A stretch of 64,000 nucleotides of DNA, taken from NCBI GenBank assembly GCA_009701885.1, contig WLJH01000014.1, forward strand, positions 35,449 to 99,448, in the 5' to 3' direction. The DNA comes from Actinomycetota bacterium. GTDB taxonomy: Bacteria; Actinomycetota; Actinomycetes; Propionibacteriales; Nocardioidaceae. Positions within the stretch are counted from its first letter, which is position 1; each line of letters opens with the position of its first letter. Made by a program: the position numbers and the translations under genes. The notes below the pieces were generated by a model. That model did not search any database. It worked only from the letters and a program-made list of their open reading frames with translations, and had not been told where the DNA came from. Shown piece by piece: positions 46,250 through 54,209 of this stretch.

Positions 46250-47349
46250 GCAGCACCACCCCGATCCGCCTCTTCCAGGTCGCCACGGGCAACCTCGGCT
46301 CGGAGATGATCGGGCGCATCCAGCGCCACCCGGACCTCGAGCTCGTCGGCCTGCACTGCTACACCGCCGACAAGGTCGGTCGCGACGCGGGCGAGATCGT
46401 CGGCCTCGACCCGGTCGGTGTGGTCGCCACCGGCACCGTGGAGGAGATCATCGCCGCCCGACCCGACGTGCTCACGTTCCACGGAGTCTTCCCCGACGAG
46501 GACCTCTACGTGGCGGTCCTCGAGGCCGGGATCGACGTCGTCACCACCGCGGACTGGATCACCGGCTTCCACCGCGACGCCAACCACCCGCACCCCAGCG
46601 GCCGCAAGGTCAGCGAGGTCATCGAGGACGCCTGCCAGCGCGGCGGCTCGACGTTCTACGGCACGGGGATGAACCCCGGCGTGAACCAGGTCCTCGGCAT
46701 CGTCTGCACCTCCGACGTCGCCGACATCACCAACGTCACGACCATCGAGTCCGTCGACGTCTCCTGCCACCACTCCGCGGACACCTGGCGCGAGGTCGGC
46801 TACGGCCGCCCGGTCGACGACCCGGCGCTGCCCGGGATGCTGCGCAAGTACACCGAGGTCTTCGCCGACTCCGTGCAGCTCCAGGCCGACGCGTTCGGGC
46901 TGGAGCTCGACGAGGTCCGCTTCGAGGCCGAGCTCGGCGCCTGCACGAAGGACGTCGACCTCGGGTGGTACCACCTGCCCGAGGGCTCGCTGGGCGGCTC
47001 GTACGTCAAGTACGTCGGCGTCGTGGACGGCGTCGCGCGGGTGGAGACCCACCTGGAGTGGCAGATGACGCCCTTCACCGACCCCAGCTGGGACATCAAG
47101 GGCTGCTACGTCACCCAGGTCACCGGCGACCCGCAGGTCTACAACAAGCACATGATCTTCCCCGGCGCCGGCAACGACCTGTCCCGTCCGGAGGACTTCG
47201 CCAGCCTGGCGATGACGGTCACCGGCATGCCGGCGCTGCACGCGGTCCGCGCGGTCCACGAGGCCCGCCCCGGGATCGTCACCAGCGCCGACCTGCCGCT
47301 GCGCGCCTTCGCCGGCCGGTTCGCCCGCGAGGTCCGCCAGCGGGCCTGA
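46246..47349 (+). CDS. Dihydrodipicolinate-reductase-like NAD(P)-binding protein
   Basis: 367 residues. N-terminal Rossmann segment RLFQVATGNLGSEMIGRIQRHPDLELVGL, then FYGTGMNPGVNQVLGIV and a long C-terminal substrate domain. Members annotated as dihydrodipicolinate-reductase-like often accompany oxygenase genes; true DapB is shorter (about 250). Possibly an oxidoreductase for the Rieske product (inference). ATGA overlap indicates coupling with the oxygenase. Confidence 0.85.
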   Translation: MSSTTPIRLFQVATGNLGSEMIGRIQRHPDLELVGLHCYTADKVGRDAGEIVGLDPVGVVATGTVEEIIAARPDVLTFHGVFPDEDLYVAVLEAGIDVVTTADWITGFHRDANHPHPSGRKVSEVIEDACQRGGSTFYGTGMNPGVNQVLGIVCTSDVADITNVTTIESVDVSCHHSADTWREVGYGRPVDDPALPGMLRKYTEVFADSVQLQADAFGLELDEVRFEAELGACTKDVDLGWYHLPEGSLGGSYVKYVGVVDGVARVETHLEWQMTPFTDPSWDIKGCYVTQVTGDPQVYNKHMIFPGAGNDLSRPEDFASLAMTVTGMPALHAVRAVHEARPGIVTSADLPLRAFAGRFAREVRQRA

Positions 47350-47363
47350 GCCACACAGGGCCC

Positions 47364-48407
47364 TCAGACGAGGTCCAGCGTCCCCAGGTCGCGGATCGCC
47401 GCGGCCGAGCGCCGCACCATCGCGGCGAACATGCGGTCCCCGCGCTCGGTGCGGGCGCCGTACGCGCAGCCGAAGGTGGCCACGAGCGGGACCTGCAGCT
47501 GGCCGAACCGGTAGTCCTCCCAGCAGGTCCCCAGGTCGTAGTCCTCGACCCCGAGCCCGAACAGCCGCCGGTGATAGGCCGCGACGACGTCGCGCTCCAC
47601 CTCCCGTCGTACGTCGGGCTCCAGCGAGGTCGCGACGAGGTAGGCCAGGTCGCGCGCCGGCAGCGCCAGCGAGAGGGTCTGCCAGTCGAGCGCGGCCACC
47701 TCCCCGGGCCCTCCGCCGGGGGTGAACATGAGGTTGTCGAGGCGGTAGTCGCCGTGCACGAGGCCGAAGCGCTCGGGGCGTCCCAGCAGCCACGACCGGG
47801 TCGGCGGCACGCAGTCGCGCAGGGTCGCCACCGTCTCGGCGTCGAGCAGGTCGCCGAGGCCCTCGACGAACAGGTCGAGCGTCGAGGGGTACATCTCCTC
47901 GAGCAGGGCCACGCTGTCCTCGTCGTTGAGGGTGAGCCCGGGCAGCTCCAGCAGCGAGCGGTCGCACCAGCGCGGGCCGTGCAGGCCGGCGAGGTTGACC
48001 GCGGCGTCGAGCACCTGGGCCGGGGTCGCACCCTCGACCTGGTCGCCCTGGACCAGGGGCGCGAGGTCCTCCAGCAGCAGGACGAACCAGCCGGTGCCGG
48101 GCTCGATCCGCGCGCCGTGCACCGCCGGGACGCGGCAGGCCAGCGTGGGGGCGATGCGGTCGTAGAACATCAGCTCCATCGCGTACGCCCCGGCCAGCAG
48201 CTCGCGCGAGCCGGGGTCGGGCAGCTTGAGCAGCAGGCTCGCGGGCAGCTCCGTGTGGCCGGTCGGTCGCAGCCGGTAGCAGGTGCCGATCTGGCCGGTG
48301 CCGACCTGGGTGACCTCGACGTCGTCGACCGGCAGCCCGAGCAGGTCCGAGAGCCAGGCGGGCGTCACGTCCTCGCGGGCGGAGACCGCCCAGCTGGGGG
48401 CGGTCAC
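47364..48407 (-). CDS. Aminoglycoside phosphotransferase/ecdysteroid-kinase-like kinase
   Basis: 347 residues. Small-molecule kinase fold: VGTGQIGTCYRL nucleotide loop, LLLKLP with lysine, catalytic loop VHGDYRLDNLMF (H-G-D-x-x-x-x-N) and metal Asp in AALDWQ. Related proteins in sterol/lipid catabolic clusters are annotated as ecdysteroid-kinase-like; a phosphorylated alcohol substrate is plausible. Last gene of the five-gene DUF1059 operon; GTG overlaps the LLM gene by 4 bp. Confidence 0.87.
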   Translation of the reverse strand: MTAPSWAVSAREDVTPAWLSDLLGLPVDDVEVTQVGTGQIGTCYRLRPTGHTELPASLLLKLPDPGSRELLAGAYAMELMFYDRIAPTLACRVPAVHGARIEPGTGWFVLLLEDLAPLVQGDQVEGATPAQVLDAAVNLAGLHGPRWCDRSLLELPGLTLNDEDSVALLEEMYPSTLDLFVEGLGDLLDAETVATLRDCVPPTRSWLLGRPERFGLVHGDYRLDNLMFTPGGGPGEVAALDWQTLSLALPARDLAYLVATSLEPDVRREVERDVVAAYHRRLFGLGVEDYDLGTCWEDYRFGQLQVPLVATFGCAYGARTERGDRMFAAMVRRSAAAIRDLGTLDLV

Positions 48408-49504
48408 AGCATCCACCCGGGGTTGGCGGGCAACGCGTCGAGGCCGTCGGGGCGCACCTGCGCCCACGCGTCGAGCACCGGCGCCAGCTCGGTCGGGGTC
48501 GCGCCGTGGAGGACGACCGAGTCCGCGCCGGCGTCGAGCTGGGCCTGGACCCGGGCGGCGCACTGGGCGGCCGAGCCGGTCGCCGAGGCGGCGAGCCACT
48601 CGGCGGGCAGCAGCCGGTCGGCCAGCTGCTGCAGGTCCTCGGTGGTGCCGATGGCGTCGAAGGCGCCGCCGTACCCGGTGACGAAGGGATCGGTGCGGAA
48701 CCGCTCGAGCACCGCGGGGTCCCACCCGTTGGCCCGCACGAGCACCTGCCCGTAGCCCTGCAGGTACGTCGCCAGCCGCCCGACGAGCTTGCGCAGGCGC
48801 ACCTCCTCGGGGATCGACTCCTCGACCGTCGCGAGCACCGACCAGACCCGCACCGAGGCAGGGTCGCGGCCCGCGCGCTCGGCCGACCCGCGCACGACCC
48901 GCACCATCCGGGCCAGCGCCTCGTCGGTGAGGAAGGTGTGCAGGACGACCCCGTCGGCCACGCGGCCGGCGAGCTCCAGGGACCGGTCGCCGATGGCCAT
49001 CATGAGCACCGGGATCCGCTCGTCGAACGAGCTGTCCTGGTTGAGGTAGGGGTAGGAGCCCGCGGGACCGTCGTGGCCCATGACCGCCTCGCCGCGCCAG
49101 AGCCGGCGGTAGATGCCGATCGCGTCCTGCATCTGCGCGCCGGTGATGCGTGGCAGCCCCATCAGGTCGAAGAGCACGTCGAAGCCGCGCCCCAGGCCCA
49201 GGGCGTAGCGCCCCCCGCTCATCCGGTGCGCGGTCGCGGCCATCGTCGCGGTGACCAGGGGGTGCCGGGTGACGTGGTTGGTCGCCGCGGTGGCGATGCC
49301 GATCCGCTCGGTCACGCCGGCCACCGCGCCGGCCATGACCCCGGCGTCCTTGACGTTGAAGCGCTCGGAGAGGAACAGCGAGCCGAGCCCGATCTCCTCG
49401 GCCAGCCGGGCCTCCGCCACGACGTCGCGCGGGAAGTCGGTGTGACCGGCCAGGCCGTAGCCGGCCAGCTCGGGGAACCAGCGGGTGGCAGCGGAGCCGC
49501 TCAC
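48404..49504 (-). CDS. LLM-class (F420-dependent-type) flavin oxidoreductase
   Basis: 366 residues. Luciferase-like TIM barrel: ARLAEEIGLGSLFLSERFNVKDAGVMAGAVAGVTERIGIATAATN, ALGLGRGFDVLF, IPVLMMAIGDRSLELAGRVADGVVLHTF. The GLGRG-type stretch is typical of F420-dependent actinobacterial members. Substrate unknown. GTG start and stop both in 4-bp overlaps with neighbours. Confidence 0.9.
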   Translation of the reverse strand: MSGSAATRWFPELAGYGLAGHTDFPRDVVAEARLAEEIGLGSLFLSERFNVKDAGVMAGAVAGVTERIGIATAATNHVTRHPLVTATMAATAHRMSGGRYALGLGRGFDVLFDLMGLPRITGAQMQDAIGIYRRLWRGEAVMGHDGPAGSYPYLNQDSSFDERIPVLMMAIGDRSLELAGRVADGVVLHTFLTDEALARMVRVVRGSAERAGRDPASVRVWSVLATVEESIPEEVRLRKLVGRLATYLQGYGQVLVRANGWDPAVLERFRTDPFVTGYGGAFDAIGTTEDLQQLADRLLPAEWLAASATGSAAQCAARVQAQLDAGADSVVLHGATPTELAPVLDAWAQVRPDGLDALPANPGWML

Positions 49505-50328
49505 GACATCGCCTCCATCTGCTGCCGGACGAAGCGGGCCGTCAGGCGCCGGGTCAGGCCGGGCGCGAACCGCCCGACGGCGTACGTGATCTTGGAGCGG
49601 GCGGGAGCGATGACGAGCGCGTCGTCGCGCTGCACGCCGCGCAGCACCGCGCGTGCGACGTCGTCGGGGTCGAGCGGACGGCTCATCCCCTGGCCGGTGA
49701 GGTAGAACCGGCGCCCGTCGAAGCCGCCCTGGCCCCCGGTGTCCAGCAGCCGGGTCTCGACCGCGGACGGGCAGACCGCCGTCACCCCGACGCCGTGGTG
49801 GACGGCCTCGCTGCGCAGGCTCAGGCTGAGCCCGACCACCGCGTGCTTGGTCATGCAGTAGCTCGTGATGAGGCCCGACGGCATCAGCCCGCCCATCGAA
49901 GCGGTGTTGACGATGTGGCCGCCGCGCTGCCGCACCATGACCGGGTACGCCGCCGCGACACCGTGCGCGACACCCCGGATGTTGATGTCGATGATCGTGT
50001 CCCACTGCGCGACGCTGAGCTCCTCGGTCCGCGAGCCCCAGCTGATGCCCGCGTTGTTCACCATGAGGTCGAGCCGGCCGTGCTCGGCGACCACGTCGTC
50101 GACCGCCGCCTGCACCGCGGCCGCCTCGGTCACGTCGAGGTGCCGGGCCGTGGCCCGACCACCCGGGCAGCTCGAGGCGACCGCCTCGGCGCCGGCGAGG
50201 TCGACGTCGCCGACGACGACCGTGGCCCCCGCGGCGGCGAGTGCCCGGCACAGCGCCGCCCCGATGCCGGAGGCACCCCCGGTGACGATCGCGTGCTGCC
50301 CTGCGAACCCCTCCACCGGGCCGCTCAT
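49501..50328 (-). CDS. Short-chain dehydrogenase/reductase
   Basis: 275 residues. TGGASGIGAALCRAL (about 16-30), NNAGISWG, catalytic Ser in NTASMGG, YCMTK. The extended C-terminus (ITYAVGRFAPGLTRRLTARFVRQQM) is common in mycobacterial SDRs of lipid/steroid clusters. ATG 50328 overlaps the upstream SDR stop by 4 bp. Confidence 0.92.
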   Translation of the reverse strand: MSGPVEGFAGQHAIVTGGASGIGAALCRALAAAGATVVVGDVDLAGAEAVASSCPGGRATARHLDVTEAAAVQAAVDDVVAEHGRLDLMVNNAGISWGSRTEELSVAQWDTIIDINIRGVAHGVAAAYPVMVRQRGGHIVNTASMGGLMPSGLITSYCMTKHAVVGLSLSLRSEAVHHGVGVTAVCPSAVETRLLDTGGQGGFDGRRFYLTGQGMSRPLDPDDVARAVLRGVQRDDALVIAPARSKITYAVGRFAPGLTRRLTARFVRQQMEAMS

Positions 50329-51134
50329 GCCTCGAGCATCCGGTTCACGTGGCCGAGCAGGTCCGGGTAGCGCATCGTGTGCGCCCCGCCGTTGAGGTCC
50401 ATGACCTCGCCGGTCATCCACGCGGACTCCTCCGAGACCAGCCACGACACCGCGGCCGCGACCTCCTCGGGCGTGCCCGGGCGACCGAGCGGGGTGTTGG
50501 CGACGTAGTCGTCGCGGACCCCCGGGATGTCCATCGCCGGGGCGGTCAGCGGGGTGACGACCAGCCCCGGGGAGACGGCGTTGACCCGGATGCCGGCAGG
50601 GCCGAGCTCGAGCGCGGCGACCTCGGTGAGCATCGCGAGCCCCGCCTTGGCGGCGCAGTAGGCGCCCATGCCGCCGCCGGGCTGGCGGGCGTTGAGCGAG
50701 GTCAGGCTGACCACAGCTCCCCCGCGCACGACATGCCGGGCTGCCTGCTGGAGCACCAGGAACCCGCCCGTCAGGTTGACGTCGAGCACCGAGCGGAACT
50801 CTGCGACCGGAAGGTCGCGGACCGTGCCGAGCGTGCTCGTGCCGGCACTGTTGACCACCGCCCACAGCTGGCCGTCGCCGGCGGAGGGGCCCTCGAAGAG
50901 CGCCGCCACCGAGGCCTCGTCGGAGACCTCCACGGCGCGCGCCTCGTGGGCACCGCCGGGCACAGCCGGCAGCGCCTCGGCCACCCCGCGGGCCGCCTCG
51001 GCGTCCCGGTCGGCCACCACGACGGCGTACCCGTCGGTGGCGAGACGGCGCGCGACCGCCGCCCCGATGCCGGAGGCGCCACCGACGACGAACGCCCGGC
51101 GCGGACCGGCTGAGGTCTCCCCGGTGGCGCTCAC
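50325..51134 (-). CDS. Short-chain dehydrogenase/reductase
   Basis: 269 residues. VGGASGIGAAVARRL cofactor motif, NSAG, SLTSLNA, YCAAK, and C-terminal GEVMDLNGGAHTMRYPDLLGHV. GTG start in a GTGA overlap with the 48-residue DUF1059 gene. Second of the five-gene operon. Confidence 0.91.
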   Translation of the reverse strand: MSATGETSAGPRRAFVVGGASGIGAAVARRLATDGYAVVVADRDAEAARGVAEALPAVPGGAHEARAVEVSDEASVAALFEGPSAGDGQLWAVVNSAGTSTLGTVRDLPVAEFRSVLDVNLTGGFLVLQQAARHVVRGGAVVSLTSLNARQPGGGMGAYCAAKAGLAMLTEVAALELGPAGIRVNAVSPGLVVTPLTAPAMDIPGVRDDYVANTPLGRPGTPEEVAAAVSWLVSEESAWMTGEVMDLNGGAHTMRYPDLLGHVNRMLEA

Positions 51135-51277
51135 GTGGCGATGAAGAGGATCTCGTCCCGGCCGTAGCTCATGCCGGGGTGCTCGGCGGCGAGGTGCGCC
51201 TGGGTCTGCTCCACGAGGGTGTCCTCGTCCTCGGCCTTGATGACGGTGCCGCACGGGCAGCTGACTCGGGTCTTCAT
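51131..51277 (-). CDS. DUF1059 family small protein (48 residues)
   Basis: A very short gene: MKTRVSCPCGTVIKAEDEDT… with CPCG near the N-terminus, LVEQTQAHLAAEHPGM giving two His, and a short tail GRDEILFIAT. The Cys/His spacing and length match the DUF1059 small-protein family, possibly a zinc-binding microprotein. ATG has GGTGGAGG directly upstream. The stop overlaps the SDR start by 4 bp. First gene of the operon divergent from the flavin monooxygenase. Confidence 0.85.
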   Translation of the reverse strand: MKTRVSCPCGTVIKAEDEDTLVEQTQAHLAAEHPGMSYGRDEILFIAT

Positions 51278-51294
51278 GGCCTCCACCTCGTTCG

Positions 51295-51319
51295 TTGACG
51301 CGTGTCAAAACAGGTTCTA
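51295..51319. promoter_or_regulatory. Divergent operator: palindrome plus KstR-like box
   Basis: TTGACGCGTGTCAA (51295-51308) pairs at six of seven positions and contains GACGCGTGTC, close to GACACGTGTC in the CYP51 operator. It overlaps CAAAACAGGTTCTA (51306-51319), which on the minus strand reads TAGAACCTGTTTTG and matches seven of the eight fixed KstR positions. The 11-mer TAGAACCTGTT is identical to that at 33963. TAGTGT (51318-51323) may be the -10 for the flavin monooxygenase. Confidence 0.6.
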
Positions 51320-51367
51320 GTGTGCGCTGCGTCACCCCGTCAAGGTCCGGGGTCGAGAGGAGCAGAC

Positions 51368-52690
51368 GTGCGCACAGCGATCATCGGCGCGGGCATCAGC
51401 GGGCTGACCGCGGGCAAGATGCTCGGCGACTACGGGGTGGACTACACCTGCTACGAGTCCTCGGACCGGATCGGCGGCAACTGGGCCTTCGGCAACCCCA
51501 ACGGCCACTCCAGCGCCTACCGCTCGCTGCACATCGACACCTCCAAGCACCGGCTGTCCTTCAAGGACTTCCCGATGCCCGAGGAGTACCCCGACTTCCC
51601 GCACCACACCCAGATCAAGGCCTACCTCGACTCCTACGCCGAGGCCTTCGGGCTGCTCCAGCGGATCCGCTTCCAGAACAGCGTGGAGAAGGCGACCCCG
51701 CTACCCGGCGGCGGGTGGAGCCTGCAGCTGCAGGACGGCAGCACCGACGAGGTCGAGCTCCTCGTCGTGGCCAACGGGCACCACTGGGACCCCCGCACGG
51801 CCGAGTTCCCCGGCGAGTTCACCGGTGAGTCCATCCACTCCCACCACTACATCGACCCCGAGACCCCGCTGCACCTCAAGGGCAAGCGGATCCTGGTCGT
51901 CGGCCTGGGCAACTCCGCGGCCGACATCTCCGTGGAGCTCTCCAGCCGCTCGCTGGAGAACACCGTCTACCTTTCGACCCGCTCCAGCGCCTGGATCGTG
52001 CCGAAGTACGCCTACGGCCTGCCCGCCGACAAGTACTACGTGACCAGCCCGCACCTGCCCCTGAAGTGGCAGCGCTGGATGGTGCAGAAGATGCAGTTCA
52101 TGACCGGGTCCAACCCCGAGCTCTACGGCCTGCCCAAGCCCAACCACAAGTTCTTCGAGGCCCACCCGACCCAGTCGGTCGAGCTGCCGCTGCGCCTGGG
52201 CTCCGGCGACATCACGCCGAAGGGCAACGTCGCGCGCCTCGACGGCGAGACCGTCCACTTCGAGGACGGCACCAGCGCCGACTTCGACGTCATCGTCTAC
52301 GCCACGGGCTACAACATCACCTTCCCGTTCTTCGACCCCGAGGTCATCTCCGCCCCCGGCAACCACATCCGGCTCTTCAAGCGGATGTTCCCGCCCGACC
52401 GCCGCGACACCGTCTTCATCGGCTTCGCCCAGGCGACCCCGACGCTGTTCCCGTTCGTCGAGGCACAGGCCCGCCTGCTGGCGGCGTACGCCGTCGGGGC
52501 CTACGCCCCGCCCGGCGCAGCCGAGATGGAGCGGGTCATCGACGAGGACAACGCGAAGTACATGGGCCACGTCCTGGACCGCCCCCGGCACACCCAGCAG
52601 CTGGACTACTTCGTCTACGAGCACGACCTGCGGGCCAAGGAGATCCCGGCCGGCCTGGCCCGCGCCCGCTCGCTGGCCGGTGCGCGGTGA
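51368..52690 (+). CDS. Flavin-containing monooxygenase (FMO/Baeyer-Villiger-like)
   Basis: 440 residues. FAD motif AIIGAGISGLTAGKML (about 4-19), FMO fingerprint FPGEFTGESIHSHHY, NADPH motif VVGLGNSAADI and YATGYNITFPFF. The fingerprint with Y/H end is closer to class B flavin monooxygenases than to amine oxidases. Such enzymes insert oxygen into ketones or oxygenate N or S. GTG with AGGAG 5 nt upstream. Followed by an EthR-like TetR, and a hydrolase suited to cleaving a Baeyer-Villiger ester. Confidence 0.92.
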   Translation: MRTAIIGAGISGLTAGKMLGDYGVDYTCYESSDRIGGNWAFGNPNGHSSAYRSLHIDTSKHRLSFKDFPMPEEYPDFPHHTQIKAYLDSYAEAFGLLQRIRFQNSVEKATPLPGGGWSLQLQDGSTDEVELLVVANGHHWDPRTAEFPGEFTGESIHSHHYIDPETPLHLKGKRILVVGLGNSAADISVELSSRSLENTVYLSTRSSAWIVPKYAYGLPADKYYVTSPHLPLKWQRWMVQKMQFMTGSNPELYGLPKPNHKFFEAHPTQSVELPLRLGSGDITPKGNVARLDGETVHFEDGTSADFDVIVYATGYNITFPFFDPEVISAPGNHIRLFKRMFPPDRRDTVFIGFAQATPTLFPFVEAQARLLAAYAVGAYAPPGAAEMERVIDEDNAKYMGHVLDRPRHTQQLDYFVYEHDLRAKEIPAGLARARSLAGAR

Positions 52691-52694
52691 CGGC

Positions 52695-53300
52695 GTGGTG
52701 AAGGTCCGCGACCAGCGCCGCGCTGCCCTGCTGGAGTCGCTCGGCGAGCTGCTGCAGGAGTCGGACCTGGACTCCATCAACATCGCCGACATCTCCCGGC
52801 GCGCGGGTGTGACGCGCTCGGCGTTCTACTTCTACTTCGAGTCCAAGCACCTGGCCGTCGCCGCCCTCATGGAGCAGGTGTACGACGGGGCGATGCTCGC
52901 CACCGAGCGCTTCGCCGACCCGGACCTGTCGCCGGCGGAGCGGGTGCGCGGCATGGTCACCACGCTCTTCGACACCGTCGAGGAGCACACCCACCTCTTC
53001 CGCGCCATGCTCGACGCCCGGGGCCAGAGCCCGGCCGTGCGGGAGATGTGGGACTCCGACCGCCAGTCCTTCGTGGGCCTGGTGGCCGACCTGGTGCGCA
53101 CCGAGCGCGCGGCCGGCCGGGCGCCCGACGGGCCCGACCCGGACGCTCTGGCCGCGATGCTCCTCGAGCTCAACGATCGCGCCCTGGGGCGCCTCACGCT
53201 CGGCACCCTGGACCGCGACGCCCTCACCGAGGCCGTCGTGTCGATCTGGGTGCGCTCGATCTTCGCCACCGACCCGGCCACTGACCTGGAGACCGCATGA
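52695..53300 (+). CDS. TetR regulator, EthR-like
   Basis: 201 residues from GTG 52695; GTG 52680 is an alternative overlapping the monooxygenase by 11 bp. HTH INIADISRRAGVTRSAFYFYFESKHLAVAALMEQVYD, and the C-terminal REMWDSDRQSFV…VVSIWVRSIFA align in layout with mycobacterial EthR (FYFYF, ELW, HIWVTSIY). EthR represses the monooxygenase EthA, so pairing with a flavin monooxygenase is meaningful. Here the two are codirectional rather than divergent. Confidence 0.87.
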   Translation: MVKVRDQRRAALLESLGELLQESDLDSINIADISRRAGVTRSAFYFYFESKHLAVAALMEQVYDGAMLATERFADPDLSPAERVRGMVTTLFDTVEEHTHLFRAMLDARGQSPAVREMWDSDRQSFVGLVADLVRTERAAGRAPDGPDPDALAAMLLELNDRALGRLTLGTLDRDALTEAVVSIWVRSIFATDPATDLETA

Positions 53301-54205
53301 GCACGACCCCGTCGACCAAGCACGACGAGCTGACCTTCGACTCCCACGGCACCACCTGCGCCGCCCGGCACTGGACCGGCATCGGGTCGGCCCTGGAGAC
53401 CGACGCCGGTCGCCCGGTCGTGGTGATGGCCCACGGCCTGGCCGGCACCGTCGACTCCGGTCTCGAGCCCTTCGCCGCAGCCCTCGCCGGCGCCGGGATG
53501 GACGTGCTGGCCTTCGACTACCGCGGATTCGGGGCCTCCGGCGGCACCCACCGCCAGCGGGTCCGGGTCGCCGACCAGGTCGAGGACTACCGCGCCGCCG
53601 TGGCTGCCGCCCAGCGGCTTCCCGGCGTCGACGCCTCCCGGGTCGTGCTGTGGGGTGTCTCCCTCTCCGGCGGGCACGTCCTCCAGGTCGCCGTCGGCCG
53701 CGACGACGTCGCCGCGGTCGTGTCGCTCACGCCGTTGGTGGACGGGCTCGCCGCCGCTCGGCTCGCGATGGGCCAGCACAAGGCCTCGACCCTGCTGCGC
53801 TCGAGCATCTCGGGCGTGCGCAGCCGCGCCACCGGCGGCGGCCTCACCATGCCGGTCGTCGCACGGCCCGGCGAGGTCGGTGCGCTCACGCTCGAGGGCT
53901 GCCTGGAGGACTACCTCTCGATCGCGGGCCCGACCTGGCGCAACGAGGTCGACGCCGACGTCGCCCTCGAGCTCGGCACCCGCGCCCCGATGAAGGCCGC
54001 CGCCCGGCTGCGCGTCCCGACGCTGGTGCAGATCGCCGACTTCGACCGCAGCGCTCCGCCGCAGGCCGCGGCCAAGGCCGCGTTCAAGGCGCGCGCGGAG
54101 GTCCGGCACTACCCCTGCGACCACTTCGACGTCTGGCCGGGCAAGGCGTGGTTCGACGCCGCCTCCGCCCACCAGGTGGCGTTCCTGACCCGCGTCCTGG
54201 GCTGA
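53297..54205 (+). CDS. Alpha/beta hydrolase
   Basis: 302 residues. MAHGLAGT oxyanion region, nucleophile elbow LWGVSLSGGHVL (G-V-S-L-S), Asp region VQIADFDRSAPP and late His in YPCDHFDVWPG, so a full Ser-Asp-His triad is present. ATGA overlap with the TetR gene. Following a Baeyer-Villiger-type monooxygenase, ester or lactone cleavage is the natural guess. Ends 4 bp from the convergent acyl-CoA synthetase. Confidence 0.9.
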   Translation: MSTTPSTKHDELTFDSHGTTCAARHWTGIGSALETDAGRPVVVMAHGLAGTVDSGLEPFAAALAGAGMDVLAFDYRGFGASGGTHRQRVRVADQVEDYRAAVAAAQRLPGVDASRVVLWGVSLSGGHVLQVAVGRDDVAAVVSLTPLVDGLAAARLAMGQHKASTLLRSSISGVRSRATGGGLTMPVVARPGEVGALTLEGCLEDYLSIAGPTWRNEVDADVALELGTRAPMKAAARLRVPTLVQIADFDRSAPPQAAAKAAFKARAEVRHYPCDHFDVWPGKAWFDAASAHQVAFLTRVLG

Positions 54206-54209
54206 GGCG

